A stretch of DNA of 64,000 nt from Hyphomicrobiales bacterium (GTDB lineage: Bacteria; Pseudomonadota; Alphaproteobacteria; Rhizobiales; Rhizobiaceae): positions 1-64,000 of the forward strand of contig UBQW01000033.1 in assembly GCA_900467745.1 (NCBI GenBank). Direction: 5' to 3'. Numbering within the stretch: the first letter of the stretch is position 1; each line of letters starts with the position of its first letter. A model generated the notes under the pieces. The model worked only from the letters and a program-made list of their open reading frames with translations, did not search any database and was not told the DNA's origin. Made by a program: the position numbers and the translations under genes. This document shows, piece by piece, positions 7,906 through 16,839 of the stretch.

Positions 7906-8754
7906 TCAGGACTTCGGGAAATCGGCGCCGAGGCTGGTGTCCTTCCATTCCTCGATCAGCGCCAGGCGCTCCTTCAGCTTGGCCGTGACAGCGCCATAGC
8001 CGAACTCGCCGAGCACGAGGTGGCGCGGAGCATTCTCGACCTCAGTGATCTTGATGATCGCCTCGCCGGCGCGCACGGGATCGCCCGGCTGCTGGCCGCT
8101 GTAACCAGCCGTCTGACGCATGCGCGCGGCAGCCGTTTCCGCGTAGTCGGCGATCTTGCTTTCGGTCTGCCGCAGCGAACGGCCGGCCCAATCGGTGCGG
8201 AACGGGCCGGGCTCGACACAGGTGACATTGATGCCGAGCGGCGCGCCTTCGGCGGCCAGCGCGTCCGACATGCCCTCCACCGCGTGCTTGCTTGCCGAGT
8301 AGTAACCGGATGCCGGGAAGCCGATGAAGCCGGCCACCGAGGTGATGTTGATCACATGGCCGCGTCGGCGCGTGCGCATGCCGGGCAGAACGGCGCGGGT
8401 CATGGCAAAGAGGCCGAAGACATTGGCTTCGAACTGATCGCGGATCTCGCTATCGCTGCCTTCCTCGATCGTCGACTGATAGCCATAGCCGGCATTGTTG
8501 ACGAGGACGTCGATCCGCCCGAAGCGCTCCTCGGCGGCCTTCACGGCGGCGGTGATCTGCGCGGCATCGGTCACGTCGAGATCGACGGCAAGCGCATTGT
8601 CCTCATGGCCGGTCACGAGATCGGCGACGCGGGCCTTGTCGCGGGCGCTGACGATGGTCGGCCAGCCGCGGGCGATCGTGAGTTTCGCCAGTTCGCGGCC
8701 GAAGCCTGTCGAGCAACCGGTGATGAACCAGACGGGATTTTTGTCTTGAGACAT
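7906..8754 (-). CDS. SDR-family NAD(P)-dependent oxidoreductase
   Basis: The 282-aa protein is a classical short-chain dehydrogenase/reductase. It has the cofactor motif TGCSTGFG (12-19), NNAG (86-89), and the catalytic set S139, Y152 and K156 in a YxxxK arrangement. The substrate cannot be told from sequence. Paralogues of this type are often annotated only as oxidoreductases. It is likely transcribed from the 8755-8890 interval and followed by the 66-aa membrane protein gene. Confidence 0.85.
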   Translation of the reverse strand: MSQDKNPVWFITGCSTGFGRELAKLTIARGWPTIVSARDKARVADLVTGHEDNALAVDLDVTDAAQITAAVKAAEERFGRIDVLVNNAGYGYQSTIEEGSDSEIRDQFEANVFGLFAMTRAVLPGMRTRRRGHVINITSVAGFIGFPASGYYSASKHAVEGMSDALAAEGAPLGINVTCVEPGPFRTDWAGRSLRQTESKIADYAETAAARMRQTAGYSGQQPGDPVRAGEAIIKITEVENAPRHLVLGEFGYGAVTAKLKERLALIEEWKDTSLGADFPKS

Positions 8755-8887
8755 GGTGCTTTCCTGAAATGTTCGTCTGAAATTGCTAACGCCCTCGGGT
8801 TTCTTCGGGGCGTCTAGGGGGCACCTTCTGATCTAGGGTGCAGGCCGCGACTTTTCCATAAAAGGGTGGCTTGCCTAACCTGCGGAC

Positions 8888-8922
8888 GCAAAAAAGCCGC
8901 GCGCTCGCAGGAGCACGCGGCC
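8888..8922 (-). terminator. Rho-independent terminator of ftsZ2
   Basis: A GC-rich stem formed by GCCGCGCGCTC and GAGCACGCGGC (one mismatch) with a 4-base loop is followed by six T on the minus strand. It lies 27 bases past the ftsZ2 stop. Confidence 0.8.
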
Positions 8923-8948
8923 GGATCGGACCAACTTTTTGTTGCGGC

Positions 8949-9980
8949 TTACTGCAGCGTGCGCGGCGGCAGGCCCGGGACCATGGAAGCGCCCTGCTGG
9001 ACAGGAGCGACGCCAGCGCCCGCGCCATCGAGGCCCGTGGCGACGACCGAGACGCGGAACTTGCCATCGAGATTGCGGTCGAAGATCGCGCCGACGACGA
9101 TATCGGCATCGTCCTGCACCTCGTCGCGGATGCGGCTTGCGGCTTCATCCACCTCGAACAGCGTCATGTCGGAGCCGCCGGAGATCGAGATCAGCACGCC
9201 CTTGGCGCCGCGCATCGAGATGTCGTCGAGCAGCGGGTTCGCGATCGCGGCTTCCGCCGCCTTCATCGCGCGCTCTTCACCCGAGGCTTCGCCGGTGCCC
9301 ATCATGGCGCGGCCCATGCCGCGCATGACCGACTTCACGTCGGCGAAATCGAGGTTGATGAGGCCTTCCTTGACAATCAGGTCGGTGATGCAGCCGACGC
9401 CGGCAAACAGCACGCGGTCGGCGGTCATGAAGGCGTCGGCGAAGGTGGTCTTGGCGTCGGCGATGCGGAACAGGTTCTGGTTCGGGATGACGATCACTGT
9501 ATCGGCAGCCTGGCGCAGCGCCTCGATGCCGGCGTCGGCCGTCTTCATGCGGCGGTTGCCCTCGAAGGTGAAGGGCTTGGTAACGACGCCGACGGTCAGG
9601 ATGCCGGCGTTGCGGGCCGCCTGGGCAATCACGGGTGCAGCACCCGTGCCGGTGCCGCCGCCCATGCCGGCGGTGACGAAGCACATGTGCGAGCCGGCCA
9701 GGTGATCCATGATCTCATCGATCGATTCTTCAGCGGCGGCGCGACCGATCTCGGGCAGCGAACCGGCGCCGAGGCCCTCGGTCACATGCGCGCCGAGCTG
9801 GATACGGCGCGAGGCCTTCGAGGTCGCGAGCACCTGCGCATCGGTGTTTGCGGCAATGAATTCAACGCCTTCGAGGCTTTCCGCGATCATGTTGTTGATG
9901 GCGTTTCCGCCACCACCACCAACGCCGATCACCGAAATTCTGGGCCGCATCTCGGAAATCCCGGGCTTGGCGTTCGTCAT
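8949..9980 (-). CDS. ftsZ2: Second FtsZ (FtsZ2), lacking the C-terminal tail
   Basis: This 343-aa protein has the full FtsZ GTPase core: GGGGGNAINNM near the N-terminus and the tubulin signature GGGTGTG in the T4 loop. It stops straight after the GTPase and activation domains, with no linker and no conserved FtsA/ZipA-binding peptide. Rhizobiaceae carry such short second copies (known from Sinorhizobium FtsZ2 and Agrobacterium); the main ftsZ sits elsewhere in the dcw cluster. It may co-polymerise with or modulate the main FtsZ (inference). The start is set by AAGGAG 7 bases ahead of the ATG, seven codons after the first in-frame ATG. Confidence 0.9.
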   Translation of the reverse strand: MTNAKPGISEMRPRISVIGVGGGGGNAINNMIAESLEGVEFIAANTDAQVLATSKASRRIQLGAHVTEGLGAGSLPEIGRAAAEESIDEIMDHLAGSHMCFVTAGMGGGTGTGAAPVIAQAARNAGILTVGVVTKPFTFEGNRRMKTADAGIEALRQAADTVIVIPNQNLFRIADAKTTFADAFMTADRVLFAGVGCITDLIVKEGLINLDFADVKSVMRGMGRAMMGTGEASGEERAMKAAEAAIANPLLDDISMRGAKGVLISISGGSDMTLFEVDEAASRIRDEVQDDADIVVGAIFDRNLDGKFRVSVVATGLDGAGAGVAPVQQGASMVPGLPPRTLQ

Positions 9981-10203
9981 CGCAATCTCCTTCGTGCGCA
10001 TTCTTCCGTGGGCTCCACCGCTTTATCGGGACCCGAATCGCGCATCAGCCTATGGGCGCAAGAAGGCAGAGGCGGGGCGAAAGAACAAGATGCAGGCTTT
10101 TCTAAAATTTATCCGGAACCTTTTTTGAGGTTGGCGCATTAGGTCGATTCAAGCCAGTCAAAAAGAAAGCCCGCCTACCCAAAAAGAGAGGAGTACCGCG
10201 CAG

Positions 10204-10416
10204 ATGCCTATGCTCGCTTCCAGCCAGTCGATAGCCCCTCCGAAAGACCATGTCGTGACCGCTCAGGAAGCGCTGGAACCGCTCTTCCTGCAGATCGAGG
10301 CCGAGGCCGAGTTGCGGATGATTTCCGCTGCTCTGAAGGCCGGCTGGTCGGCAGAGGACGCGGTGAGCGCGATCGACGAATTGCGTCGCAGCGAGTTGCT
10401 GCCGGGCGATCGCTGA
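10204..10416 (+). CDS. Small hypothetical protein, 70 aa
   Basis: The product is largely helical (ALEPLFLQIEAEAELRMISA, then GWSAEDAVSAIDELRR), without signal peptide or membrane segment. AGGAG stands 10 bases ahead of the first ATG; a second ATG follows two codons later. It lies divergently from ftsZ2. I do not recognise a family. The helix WSAEDAVSAIDEL resembles short helical-hairpin proteins, but no function is claimed. Confidence 0.55.
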   Translation: MPMLASSQSIAPPKDHVVTAQEALEPLFLQIEAEAELRMISAALKAGWSAEDAVSAIDELRRSELLPGDR

Positions 10417-10492
10417 ACACCAAAAAATCATTCGCCTTCGAGGCCGGATGGCCTATCTCTACGCGGTCAAGTGATTGCGGAGATAGGATTTC

Positions 10493-11497
10493 ATGACCAT
10501 CAAGACCATCTGCATTTTTGGTGCCGGCGCCCTTGGCGGGATGATCGCGACCAAGATCGCGGCGTCGCTTGGAAGCGACGTCACAGTGTCGGTCATCGCG
10601 CGCGGGGCGCATCTCGATGCCATCCGCCGCGACGGTCTGACGTTGCATGAAGCGGGTTCCGAGACGCCGATAAACGTGAAGGTAGTGGCCACGGACAATC
10701 CGGCCGATCTTCCGCCGCAGGATTTGGTCATCACCGGGCTCAAGGGACATCAGCTCAGCGCCGCAGCCGAAGGCATGGCCAAGCTGTTGAAGGACGATAC
10801 GCGCGTCTTGATGATCCTCAACGGTATTCCCTGGTGGTACTTCCACCGCGACGAACACCCTGAATTCGCCGAACTGCAATTCGAGGAGCTCGATGAAGGC
10901 GGCGCGCTCTGGCGCCTTGTCGGCCCGCACCGCGTCATTGGTTGCGTCGCGCATCAGGGCGCGGAGGTCAGTCAGCCCGGTCATATCAGGCTCAGCAACA
11001 AGGGACGTTTCATTCTGGGCGAGCCGTCGGGCGAGATCACGGCTGATCTCGAGGCCATTCAGGCGTTACTGCAGAAGGCCGATCTCAGCATCACGCTATC
11101 GTCAAAGATCCGCACCGACATCTGGAGCAAGCTGATGGGCAATGCTTCGTTCAACCCGATCAGCGCGCTGACGCGCTCCACCATGTCCGGCCTCATGGCC
11201 GACGTCGCAGTCAGCGACCAGATCGGCAAGGTGATGAAGGAGGTCAAGGCGGTTGGCGAGGCGCTCGGGGCCAATGTCGGCATGTCGGTCGAGGAGCGTC
11301 TCGAACAGGCCAGCCAGATCGGCCCTGTCCGCACCTCGATGCTGCAGGACCTGCTTGCCGGAAAGGCGCTTGAGATCACGCCGCTGGTCGGCATGGTCGT
11401 GGCACTCGGCAGGCTCGCCTCTGTGCCGACGCCTGTTTCGGAAACCTTGCTGGCGATGGTCTCGCAGCTCGATCGCGAGAACTGCAAGCCGGCCTAA
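10493..11497 (+). CDS. Ketopantoate reductase family protein (ApbA/PanE)
   Basis: The 334-aa protein starts with a dinucleotide-binding fold (ICIFGAGALGGMIATKIA) and has the ApbA/PanE two-domain layout, including a C-terminal helical domain with the SKIRTDIWSKLMGNASFNPI segment that contains the expected lysine and asparagine. 2-Dehydropantoate 2-reductase makes pantoate for CoA synthesis using NADPH. Many organisms carry several paralogues with other substrates, so panE itself is not assigned. It faces the aminotransferase gene convergently. Confidence 0.8.
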   Translation: MTIKTICIFGAGALGGMIATKIAASLGSDVTVSVIARGAHLDAIRRDGLTLHEAGSETPINVKVVATDNPADLPPQDLVITGLKGHQLSAAAEGMAKLLKDDTRVLMILNGIPWWYFHRDEHPEFAELQFEELDEGGALWRLVGPHRVIGCVAHQGAEVSQPGHIRLSNKGRFILGEPSGEITADLEAIQALLQKADLSITLSSKIRTDIWSKLMGNASFNPISALTRSTMSGLMADVAVSDQIGKVMKEVKAVGEALGANVGMSVEERLEQASQIGPVRTSMLQDLLAGKALEITPLVGMVVALGRLASVPTPVSETLLAMVSQLDRENCKPA

Positions 11498-11525
11498 ATG
11501 GCCGGCCTCGCTCTTCACAATACTC

Positions 11526-11575
11526 TTTCAAGGCGCTCAGAAAATGAGTCCGGAAACGCCTGCAGTGCCTTGAAA
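11526..11575. terminator. Inverted repeat between convergent genes, possible bidirectional terminator
   Basis: Perfect 9-bp arms (TTTCAAGGC at 11526-11534, GCCTTGAAA at 11567-11575) flank 32 bases that contain a smaller CTCA/TGAG hairpin. The right arm touches the aminotransferase stop codon. The T content is modest, so termination efficiency is uncertain. Confidence 0.4.
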
Positions 11576-12739
11576 TCAGCTCGCTTTGAGCCAACCCGTC
11601 ATGCGATCGACCGCCTCGGCGATCTCGGCTTCCGAGCCGGCGTAGGACATGCGCATGGCGCGATGTCCCTCCAGCGGATCGAAATCGAGGCCCGGTGTCG
11701 CGGCAACATCGATCTCGGTCAGCATCCGCTTGGCGAATTCCATGCTGTCGTTGGTGAAGCGCGTCACATCCACATAAGCGTAGAAGGCGCCATCCATCGG
11801 CGAGGCGATCGTAAGACCCATGTCCGGGAGACGCCGCATCAGGAAATCGCGGTTGGCAGCGTAGCTTGCCCTGTAGACATCGAGCTCGGCGGAAGCACCA
11901 AGCGCTGCGGTCGCGGCGATCTGCGATAGCTCCGGCGCGGAGATATAGAGGCTTTGGGCGACCCGCTCGATCGGGCGCACGAGACGATCGGGCAGCACCA
12001 TCCAGCCGATGCGCCAGCCGGTCATGCAATAATATTTCGAGAACGAGTTGATGACGATCGCTTCATCGGTCAGTTCGAGCGCGCTCGTCTCCTCGCCCGC
12101 GAAGGTGAGGCCGTGATAAATCTCGTCGGAAATGAAGGCGATCGAATTTGTCGAACAGTATTCCGCCAGTTCGGCGAGCGCCTTGCGGCCCGTCACCGTG
12201 CCGGTTGGGTTTGCCGGGCTTGCAAGCAGAACGCCCTTCACGCGGACGCCGCTTTTCTTCTGGGCCGCCTCGATGCTTTGGGGCGTCAACGTGAAATGCG
12301 TTTCGGCGGTGACGGGCACCTCGATCACCCGGAGCCCGAGCGCGCCGAGGATATTGCGATATGCGGGATAGCCGGGCCTGGCGATCGCAACCGCATCACC
12401 CGCATCGAAGAGCGACAAGAATGCGAGGTTGAAGCCTGCGGAGGAGCCTGTCGTGATCGCGATGCGCGCGGGATCGATGTCTAGGCCGTGGCGCTCGCGG
12501 TAATTCGCTGCAAGTGCTTGCTTCAGGCTCACAGTCCCCAGCGCATCGGTGTAGCCGATCCCGCCGTCATCGAGGGCTGCCCTTGCCGCATCAAGTGCGG
12601 CGCGGGGCGCCGGGTGCGAGGGCTGACCGACGGCCATTGAGATTACCGGCCGGCCACTTGCGCGCCGCCGCGTCGCTTCCGCCAGAACATCCATTGCGTG
12701 AAACGGCTCGACTGCACTGCGCTTGGAAATGGAAAACAA
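11576..12739 (-). CDS. PLP-dependent class I/II aminotransferase
   Basis: The 387-aa protein is a fold-type I aminotransferase. The PLP lysine is in SFSKYYCMTGWRIGW, and the conserved GQPSHPAP and PANPTGT segments are present. The amino donor is not evident; the AspC/AlaA-like group is likely. The start is a TTG just before FSISKR, because the conserved SAVEPFHAMDVL segment needs the upstream residues; the first ATG inside it would cut this off. It is transcribed divergently from the DsbA-like gene with a 212-base promoter interval. Confidence 0.82.
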   Translation of the reverse strand: MFSISKRSAVEPFHAMDVLAEATRRRASGRPVISMAVGQPSHPAPRAALDAARAALDDGGIGYTDALGTVSLKQALAANYRERHGLDIDPARIAITTGSSAGFNLAFLSLFDAGDAVAIARPGYPAYRNILGALGLRVIEVPVTAETHFTLTPQSIEAAQKKSGVRVKGVLLASPANPTGTVTGRKALAELAEYCSTNSIAFISDEIYHGLTFAGEETSALELTDEAIVINSFSKYYCMTGWRIGWMVLPDRLVRPIERVAQSLYISAPELSQIAATAALGASAELDVYRASYAANRDFLMRRLPDMGLTIASPMDGAFYAYVDVTRFTNDSMEFAKRMLTEIDVAATPGLDFDPLEGHRAMRMSYAGSEAEIAEAVDRMTGWLKAS

Positions 12740-12951
12740 TTACTCTGCTCTTTCGACTTCGATTTGCGGCCAGACAAATGCCGCATTAGTGAGATCTTCA
12801 CAATCCCGCGACCAGATAACGAACACGAGAATTCCTGTTTCAATACGCCGGAATGCGCCGTATTTTTGTTGCTTCGCATTGCGTTCCGATCATGGGACTG
12901 TGATACCCGAAGCATTGAACGACCAAAATCACCTGCAAAGACGAGGATATC

Positions 12952-13710
12952 ATGGCCATTCTCCCGAAAATTTTCACGGCGCTCGCGCTGACCGCCTCAG
13001 TAGTCTCCGCCCAGCCGGCCGCTGCCCTCGATGATGCGCAGAAGAAGGAGTTCGGCGAGTTCATCAAGCAGTATCTGATTGAGAACCCGGAGATCATGCT
13101 CGACGTGCAGGACGCGCTTCAGAAGAAGCAGGAGACCGCGCGCCTGGTGAAGGCCAATGCGACGATCTCGGAAAACAAGGCGACGATCTTCGATTCCAAA
13201 TACGACATGACGATCGGCAACCCGAAGGGCGACGTCACGATCGTCGAGTTCTTCGACTATAATTGCGGTTACTGCCGCCATGCGCTGACCGACATGCAGA
13301 CCATGCTGAAGAAGGACCCGAACGTCCGCTTCGTGCTTAAGGAATTCCCGATCCTCGGACCTGAATCGGTTGCCGCCCACAAGGTGTCCGATGCCTTCCG
13401 CAAGATCGCTCCGGAGAAGTACAGCAAGTTCCACGTAGCCCTTCTCGGCAGCGACGGACGCGCCGACGAGGCGAGCGCCATCGAAGCGGCCCAGTCTCTC
13501 GGCGTCAGCGAAAAGCAGATCCGGGCGGAGATGGCCAAGAGCCCGAGCGATGCTTCCGTGCAGGAAACCTACTCACTGGCGCAGAACCTCGGCATCACAG
13601 GCACGCCGTCCTATGTGATCGGCAACGAGCTGGTGCAGGGCGCGGTCGGCTATGACGACCTCGAGACCAAGGTCAAGAACATGCGGACCTGCGGCAAGAC
13701 CAGCTGCTGA
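12952..13710 (+). CDS. DsbA-family periplasmic thiol-disulfide oxidoreductase
   Basis: This 252-aa protein has a signal peptide (about 25 residues, ending near QPAAA), a helical extension of some 60 residues, then a thioredoxin/DsbA fold with active site C105-G-Y-C108 and the cis-proline segment GITGTPSYVIG. The layout is that of ScsC/BdbD-like DsbA relatives rather than E. coli DsbA. It probably forms or isomerises disulfides in the periplasm. GAGG lies just ahead of the ATG. Confidence 0.85.
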   Translation: MAILPKIFTALALTASVVSAQPAAALDDAQKKEFGEFIKQYLIENPEIMLDVQDALQKKQETARLVKANATISENKATIFDSKYDMTIGNPKGDVTIVEFFDYNCGYCRHALTDMQTMLKKDPNVRFVLKEFPILGPESVAAHKVSDAFRKIAPEKYSKFHVALLGSDGRADEASAIEAAQSLGVSEKQIRAEMAKSPSDASVQETYSLAQNLGITGTPSYVIGNELVQGAVGYDDLETKVKNMRTCGKTSC

Positions 13711-13786
13711 GCCAAGCCCCATCAAATTGCCAAAATCCCGGTGCTTCAGCCATGTGGACAATGTGGCGCGATTCCTGATGCCTTGT

Positions 13787-13812
13787 CCAAAGGGCTTTCA
13801 TTAAGCCTTTGG
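13787..13812 (+). promoter_or_regulatory. Hairpin in the aroQ-accBC leader
   Basis: CCAAAGGGCTT at 13787-13797 pairs with AAGCCTTTGG at 13803-13812, leaving one bulged G and a 5-base loop. It lies 41 bases before the aroQ ATG and has no T run after it, so it is more likely a leader structure or protein-binding site than a terminator. Confidence 0.4.
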
Positions 13813-13853
13813 TGAGTCTATAGGTTGCCCTCGCACATTTGACGGAACACTCG

Positions 13854-14291
13854 ATGACGCAAACCATTTTCGTCCTGAACGGGCCAAACCTGAACATGCT
13901 CGGCAAAAGAGAGCCCGGCATTTACGGCGGCAAGACGCTTCAGGACATCGAGGCGGACTGCAAGTCGGCCGGGCGAGAGCTTGGCGTCGATGTCGATTTC
14001 CGTCAAAGCAACCATGAAGGTCAGCTCGTCGACTGGCTGCACGAAGCCGGCGACAAGGCCATTGGCGTTGCGATCAACGCCGGCGCCTACACGCACACCT
14101 CGGTTGCGCTACATGATGCGATCCGCGCCATTTCCATTCCCGTTGTAGAGCTCCATATCTCCAACGTGCATGCGCGGGAAGAATTTCGCCACAAGTCGAT
14201 GATCGCGCCCGCTGCAAAGGGTGTCATCGCCGGCTTCGGACCATATAGCTACATTCTGGCGCTCCACGCGCTAAAGAACGTCACCGCATAA
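13854..14291 (+). CDS. aroQ: Type II 3-dehydroquinate dehydratase
   Basis: The 145-aa protein is the dodecameric type II dehydroquinase of the shikimate pathway, which converts 3-dehydroquinate to 3-dehydroshikimate. It has the signature FVLNGPNLNMLGKREPGIYG with the catalytic tyrosine, and the downstream conserved histidine and arginine segments (RQSNHEGQ, INAGAYTHTS, ELHISN). ATG is preferred over an in-frame TTG five codons earlier. It is followed within 18 bases by accB, an arrangement typical of alphaproteobacteria. Confidence 0.95.
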   Translation: MTQTIFVLNGPNLNMLGKREPGIYGGKTLQDIEADCKSAGRELGVDVDFRQSNHEGQLVDWLHEAGDKAIGVAINAGAYTHTSVALHDAIRAISIPVVELHISNVHAREEFRHKSMIAPAAKGVIAGFGPYSYILALHALKNVTA

Positions 14292-14309
14292 AAAGACAGG
14301 GCAAAACTC

Positions 14310-14789
14310 ATGGCTGAAAAAAAGAACGGTATCGACCAGGCACTGATCCGCGATCTCGCGAACATCCTCAACGACACGGATCTGACCGAGATTGAAGTCG
14401 AGCAGGACGATCTGCGCATCCGCGTTTCGCGCGCCGGCAACACGCAGTATATCCAGGCGCCGATGGGTGCCCCTGCCTACGCCGCCGCTCCGGCAGCGGT
14501 TGCAGCACCGGCTGCCGCAGCACCTGCCGCTTCCGCCGCACCGGCCCGCAACCCGGCCAACACGGTTTCCGCTCCTATGGTCGGCACCGCGTACATGGCA
14601 CCGGCTCCGGGCGCGCGCGCATTCATCGAAGTTGGCGCGACGGTCAAGGAAGGCCAGACGCTGCTCATCATCGAAGCGATGAAGACGATGAACCAGATCC
14701 CTGCCCCGAAGTCGGGCAAGGTCGTTGAAATTCTTGTCGAGGACGGCAGCCCCGTCGAATACGGCCAAGCTCTCGTGGTCGTCGAATAA
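14310..14789 (+). CDS. accB: Acetyl-CoA carboxylase biotin carboxyl carrier protein
   Basis: The 159-aa BCCP has an N-terminal helical region, an Ala/Pro-rich linker (about 50-85) and a C-terminal biotinyl domain. The biotinylated lysine is K125 in EAMKTMNQ, where most homologues have EAMKMMN. It carries CO2 between biotin carboxylase and carboxyltransferase in the first step of fatty acid synthesis. It sits in an aroQ-accB-accC operon; birA, whose product would biotinylate it, lies about 45 kb to the right. Confidence 0.95.
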   Translation: MAEKKNGIDQALIRDLANILNDTDLTEIEVEQDDLRIRVSRAGNTQYIQAPMGAPAYAAAPAAVAAPAAAAPAASAAPARNPANTVSAPMVGTAYMAPAPGARAFIEVGATVKEGQTLLIIEAMKTMNQIPAPKSGKVVEILVEDGSPVEYGQALVVVE

Positions 14790-14799
14790 GGCGGACGTC

Positions 14800-16146
14800 A
14801 TGGTCTCGAAAATCCTCATCGCCAACCGCGGGGAAATTGCCCTTCGCGTGCTTCGTGCCTGCAAGGAACTCGGTATTCCCTGCGTCGTCGTTCACTCGAC
14901 CGCCGATGCCGACGCCATGCATGTGCGCCTGGCCGACGAAAGCGTCTGCATCGGCCCGCCGCCGTCGCGCGACAGCTATCTGAACATTCATCAGATCGTT
15001 GCTGCCTGCGAGATCACCGGCGCTGACGCAGTGCATCCGGGCTATGGCTTCCTCTCGGAAAACGCCAAGTTCGCCGAAATCCTCGAAGCGCACGGCATCA
15101 CCTTCATCGGCCCGACTGCGGAACACATCCGCATCATGGGCGACAAGATCACCGCCAAGACGACGGCGCAGGAACTTGGCATCCCGGTGGTTCCCGGCTC
15201 CGACGGCGAAGTGAAGACCGAGGAAGAGGCCATCAAGACGGCCGCCGAAATCGGTTATCCCGTGCTGATCAAGGCCACCGCCGGTGGTGGCGGACGCGGC
15301 ATGAAGGTCGCCAAGAGCGCTGACGACGTGATCGAAGCCTGGTCTACGGCCCGCACTGAAGCGGCTGCCGCATTCGGCAACGAAGCCGTCTACATGGAAA
15401 AGTACCTCGGCAAGCCGAGGCACATCGAAATCCAGGTGTTCGGTGACGGCGAAGGCAATGCCATCCATCTCGGTGAACGCGACTGCTCGCTGCAGCGCCG
15501 CCACCAGAAGGTCTGGGAAGAAGCCAACTCGCCTGCCCTCAACGTCGAACAGCGCATGAAGATCGGCCAGGTCTGCGCCGACGCCATGAAGAAGCTGAAG
15601 TACCGCGGCGCCGGCACGATCGAGTTCCTCTACGAAAACGGCGAGTTCTATTTCATCGAAATGAACACCCGTCTTCAGGTCGAGCATCCGATCACCGAAG
15701 CGATCACCGGCATCGACCTGGTGCACGAGCAGATCCGCGTCGCCTCCGGCGGCGGCCTGTCCGTCACGCAGGATGAGATCCACTTCCATGGCCATGCCAT
15801 CGAATGCCGCATCAACGCCGAGGACGCGCGCACCTTCGTGCCCTCGCCCGGCACGATCACGCATTTCCATGCACCTGGCGGTCTCGGCGTGCGCATCGAT
15901 TCGGGTGTCTATCAGGGCTACAAGATCCCGCCCTATTACGACAGCCTGATCGGCAAGCTCATCGTGCATGGCCGCACCCGCGTCGAATGCATGATGCGCC
16001 TGCGTCGTGCGCTTGACGAGTTCGTGGTCGACGGCATCAAGACGACGCTGCCGCTCTTCCAGGATCTGGTCGACAACCAGGACATCGCCAACGGCGATTA
16101 CGACATCCACTGGCTGGAAAATTATCTGGCCAGCAAGCCGGCTTAA
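14800..16146 (+). CDS. accC: Acetyl-CoA carboxylase biotin carboxylase subunit
   Basis: The 448-aa protein begins MVSKILIANRGEIALR and has the ATP-grasp glycine-rich loop KATAGGGGRGMKV and the catalytic EMNTRLQVEHPITE segment. It carboxylates biotin on BCCP using ATP and bicarbonate. AAGG lies 9 bases before the chosen ATG; an upstream in-frame start would overlap accB. The gap to accB is 10 bases and to aat 5 bases, so one operon is likely. Confidence 0.96.
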   Translation: MVSKILIANRGEIALRVLRACKELGIPCVVVHSTADADAMHVRLADESVCIGPPPSRDSYLNIHQIVAACEITGADAVHPGYGFLSENAKFAEILEAHGITFIGPTAEHIRIMGDKITAKTTAQELGIPVVPGSDGEVKTEEEAIKTAAEIGYPVLIKATAGGGGRGMKVAKSADDVIEAWSTARTEAAAAFGNEAVYMEKYLGKPRHIEIQVFGDGEGNAIHLGERDCSLQRRHQKVWEEANSPALNVEQRMKIGQVCADAMKKLKYRGAGTIEFLYENGEFYFIEMNTRLQVEHPITEAITGIDLVHEQIRVASGGGLSVTQDEIHFHGHAIECRINAEDARTFVPSPGTITHFHAPGGLGVRIDSGVYQGYKIPPYYDSLIGKLIVHGRTRVECMMRLRRALDEFVVDGIKTTLPLFQDLVDNQDIANGDYDIHWLENYLASKPA

Positions 16147-16151
16147 CCGCA

Positions 16152-16772
16152 ATGGCAGGGTCGCGCAGGAAATCTCCAGGAATCACACCGGAAATTCTCC
16201 TGCGCGCCTATTCCATCGGCCTCTTCCCGATGGCCGAATCGGCTGATGACCCCGAGATCTTCTGGGTCGAGCCCGATCTTCGCGGCGTTCTGCCGCTCAA
16301 TGATTTCCACGTTTCCAAAAGCCTTGCCAAGACCATCCGGCGCAAACCGTTCGATATCCGCTTCGACCATGACTTCGAGGCTGTGATCGCGGCCTGCGCG
16401 GAGGAGACGTCGGGGCGTCCAAGCACCTGGATCAACCAGACGATCCAGTCGCTCTACGCCTCGCTCTTTCGCATGGGACACGCCCATACCGTCGAAGCGT
16501 GGGATGGCGACCAGCTTGTGGGCGGCCTTTACGGCGTGTCGCTGGGTGCCGCCTTCTTCGGCGAGAGCATGTTCTCGCGGCGCACAGACGCCTCGAAGAT
16601 CTGCCTCGCGCATCTGGTGGAGCGGCTGAAGGAGAACGGGTTCGTGTTGCTCGACACCCAGTTCACCACCGAGCACCTGAAGACTTTCGGCGCCATCGAC
16701 GTTCCGAAGGACGAGTACGAGCACATGCTCACCAAGGCGATGGCTTCGCCGCATCTGCCTTTTGCACAATAA
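16152..16772 (+). CDS. aat: Leucyl/phenylalanyl-tRNA--protein transferase
   Basis: The 206-aa enzyme adds Leu or Phe to N-terminal Lys/Arg of proteins, marking them for ClpS/ClpAP. Conserved family segments are present: AYSIGLFPMAES, then FWVEPDLRGVLPL, then GGLYGVSLGAAFFGESMFS and LLDTQF. It follows accC by 5 bases, a neighbourhood conserved across Rhizobiales. Confidence 0.95.
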   Translation: MAGSRRKSPGITPEILLRAYSIGLFPMAESADDPEIFWVEPDLRGVLPLNDFHVSKSLAKTIRRKPFDIRFDHDFEAVIAACAEETSGRPSTWINQTIQSLYASLFRMGHAHTVEAWDGDQLVGGLYGVSLGAAFFGESMFSRRTDASKICLAHLVERLKENGFVLLDTQFTTEHLKTFGAIDVPKDEYEHMLTKAMASPHLPFAQ

Positions 16773-16839
16773 AATACACGTTCACGTTGACGTTACTCCC
16801 AAGTCGCCTATTGTCGCGCCTTTAACGGGAGTATTGTTC

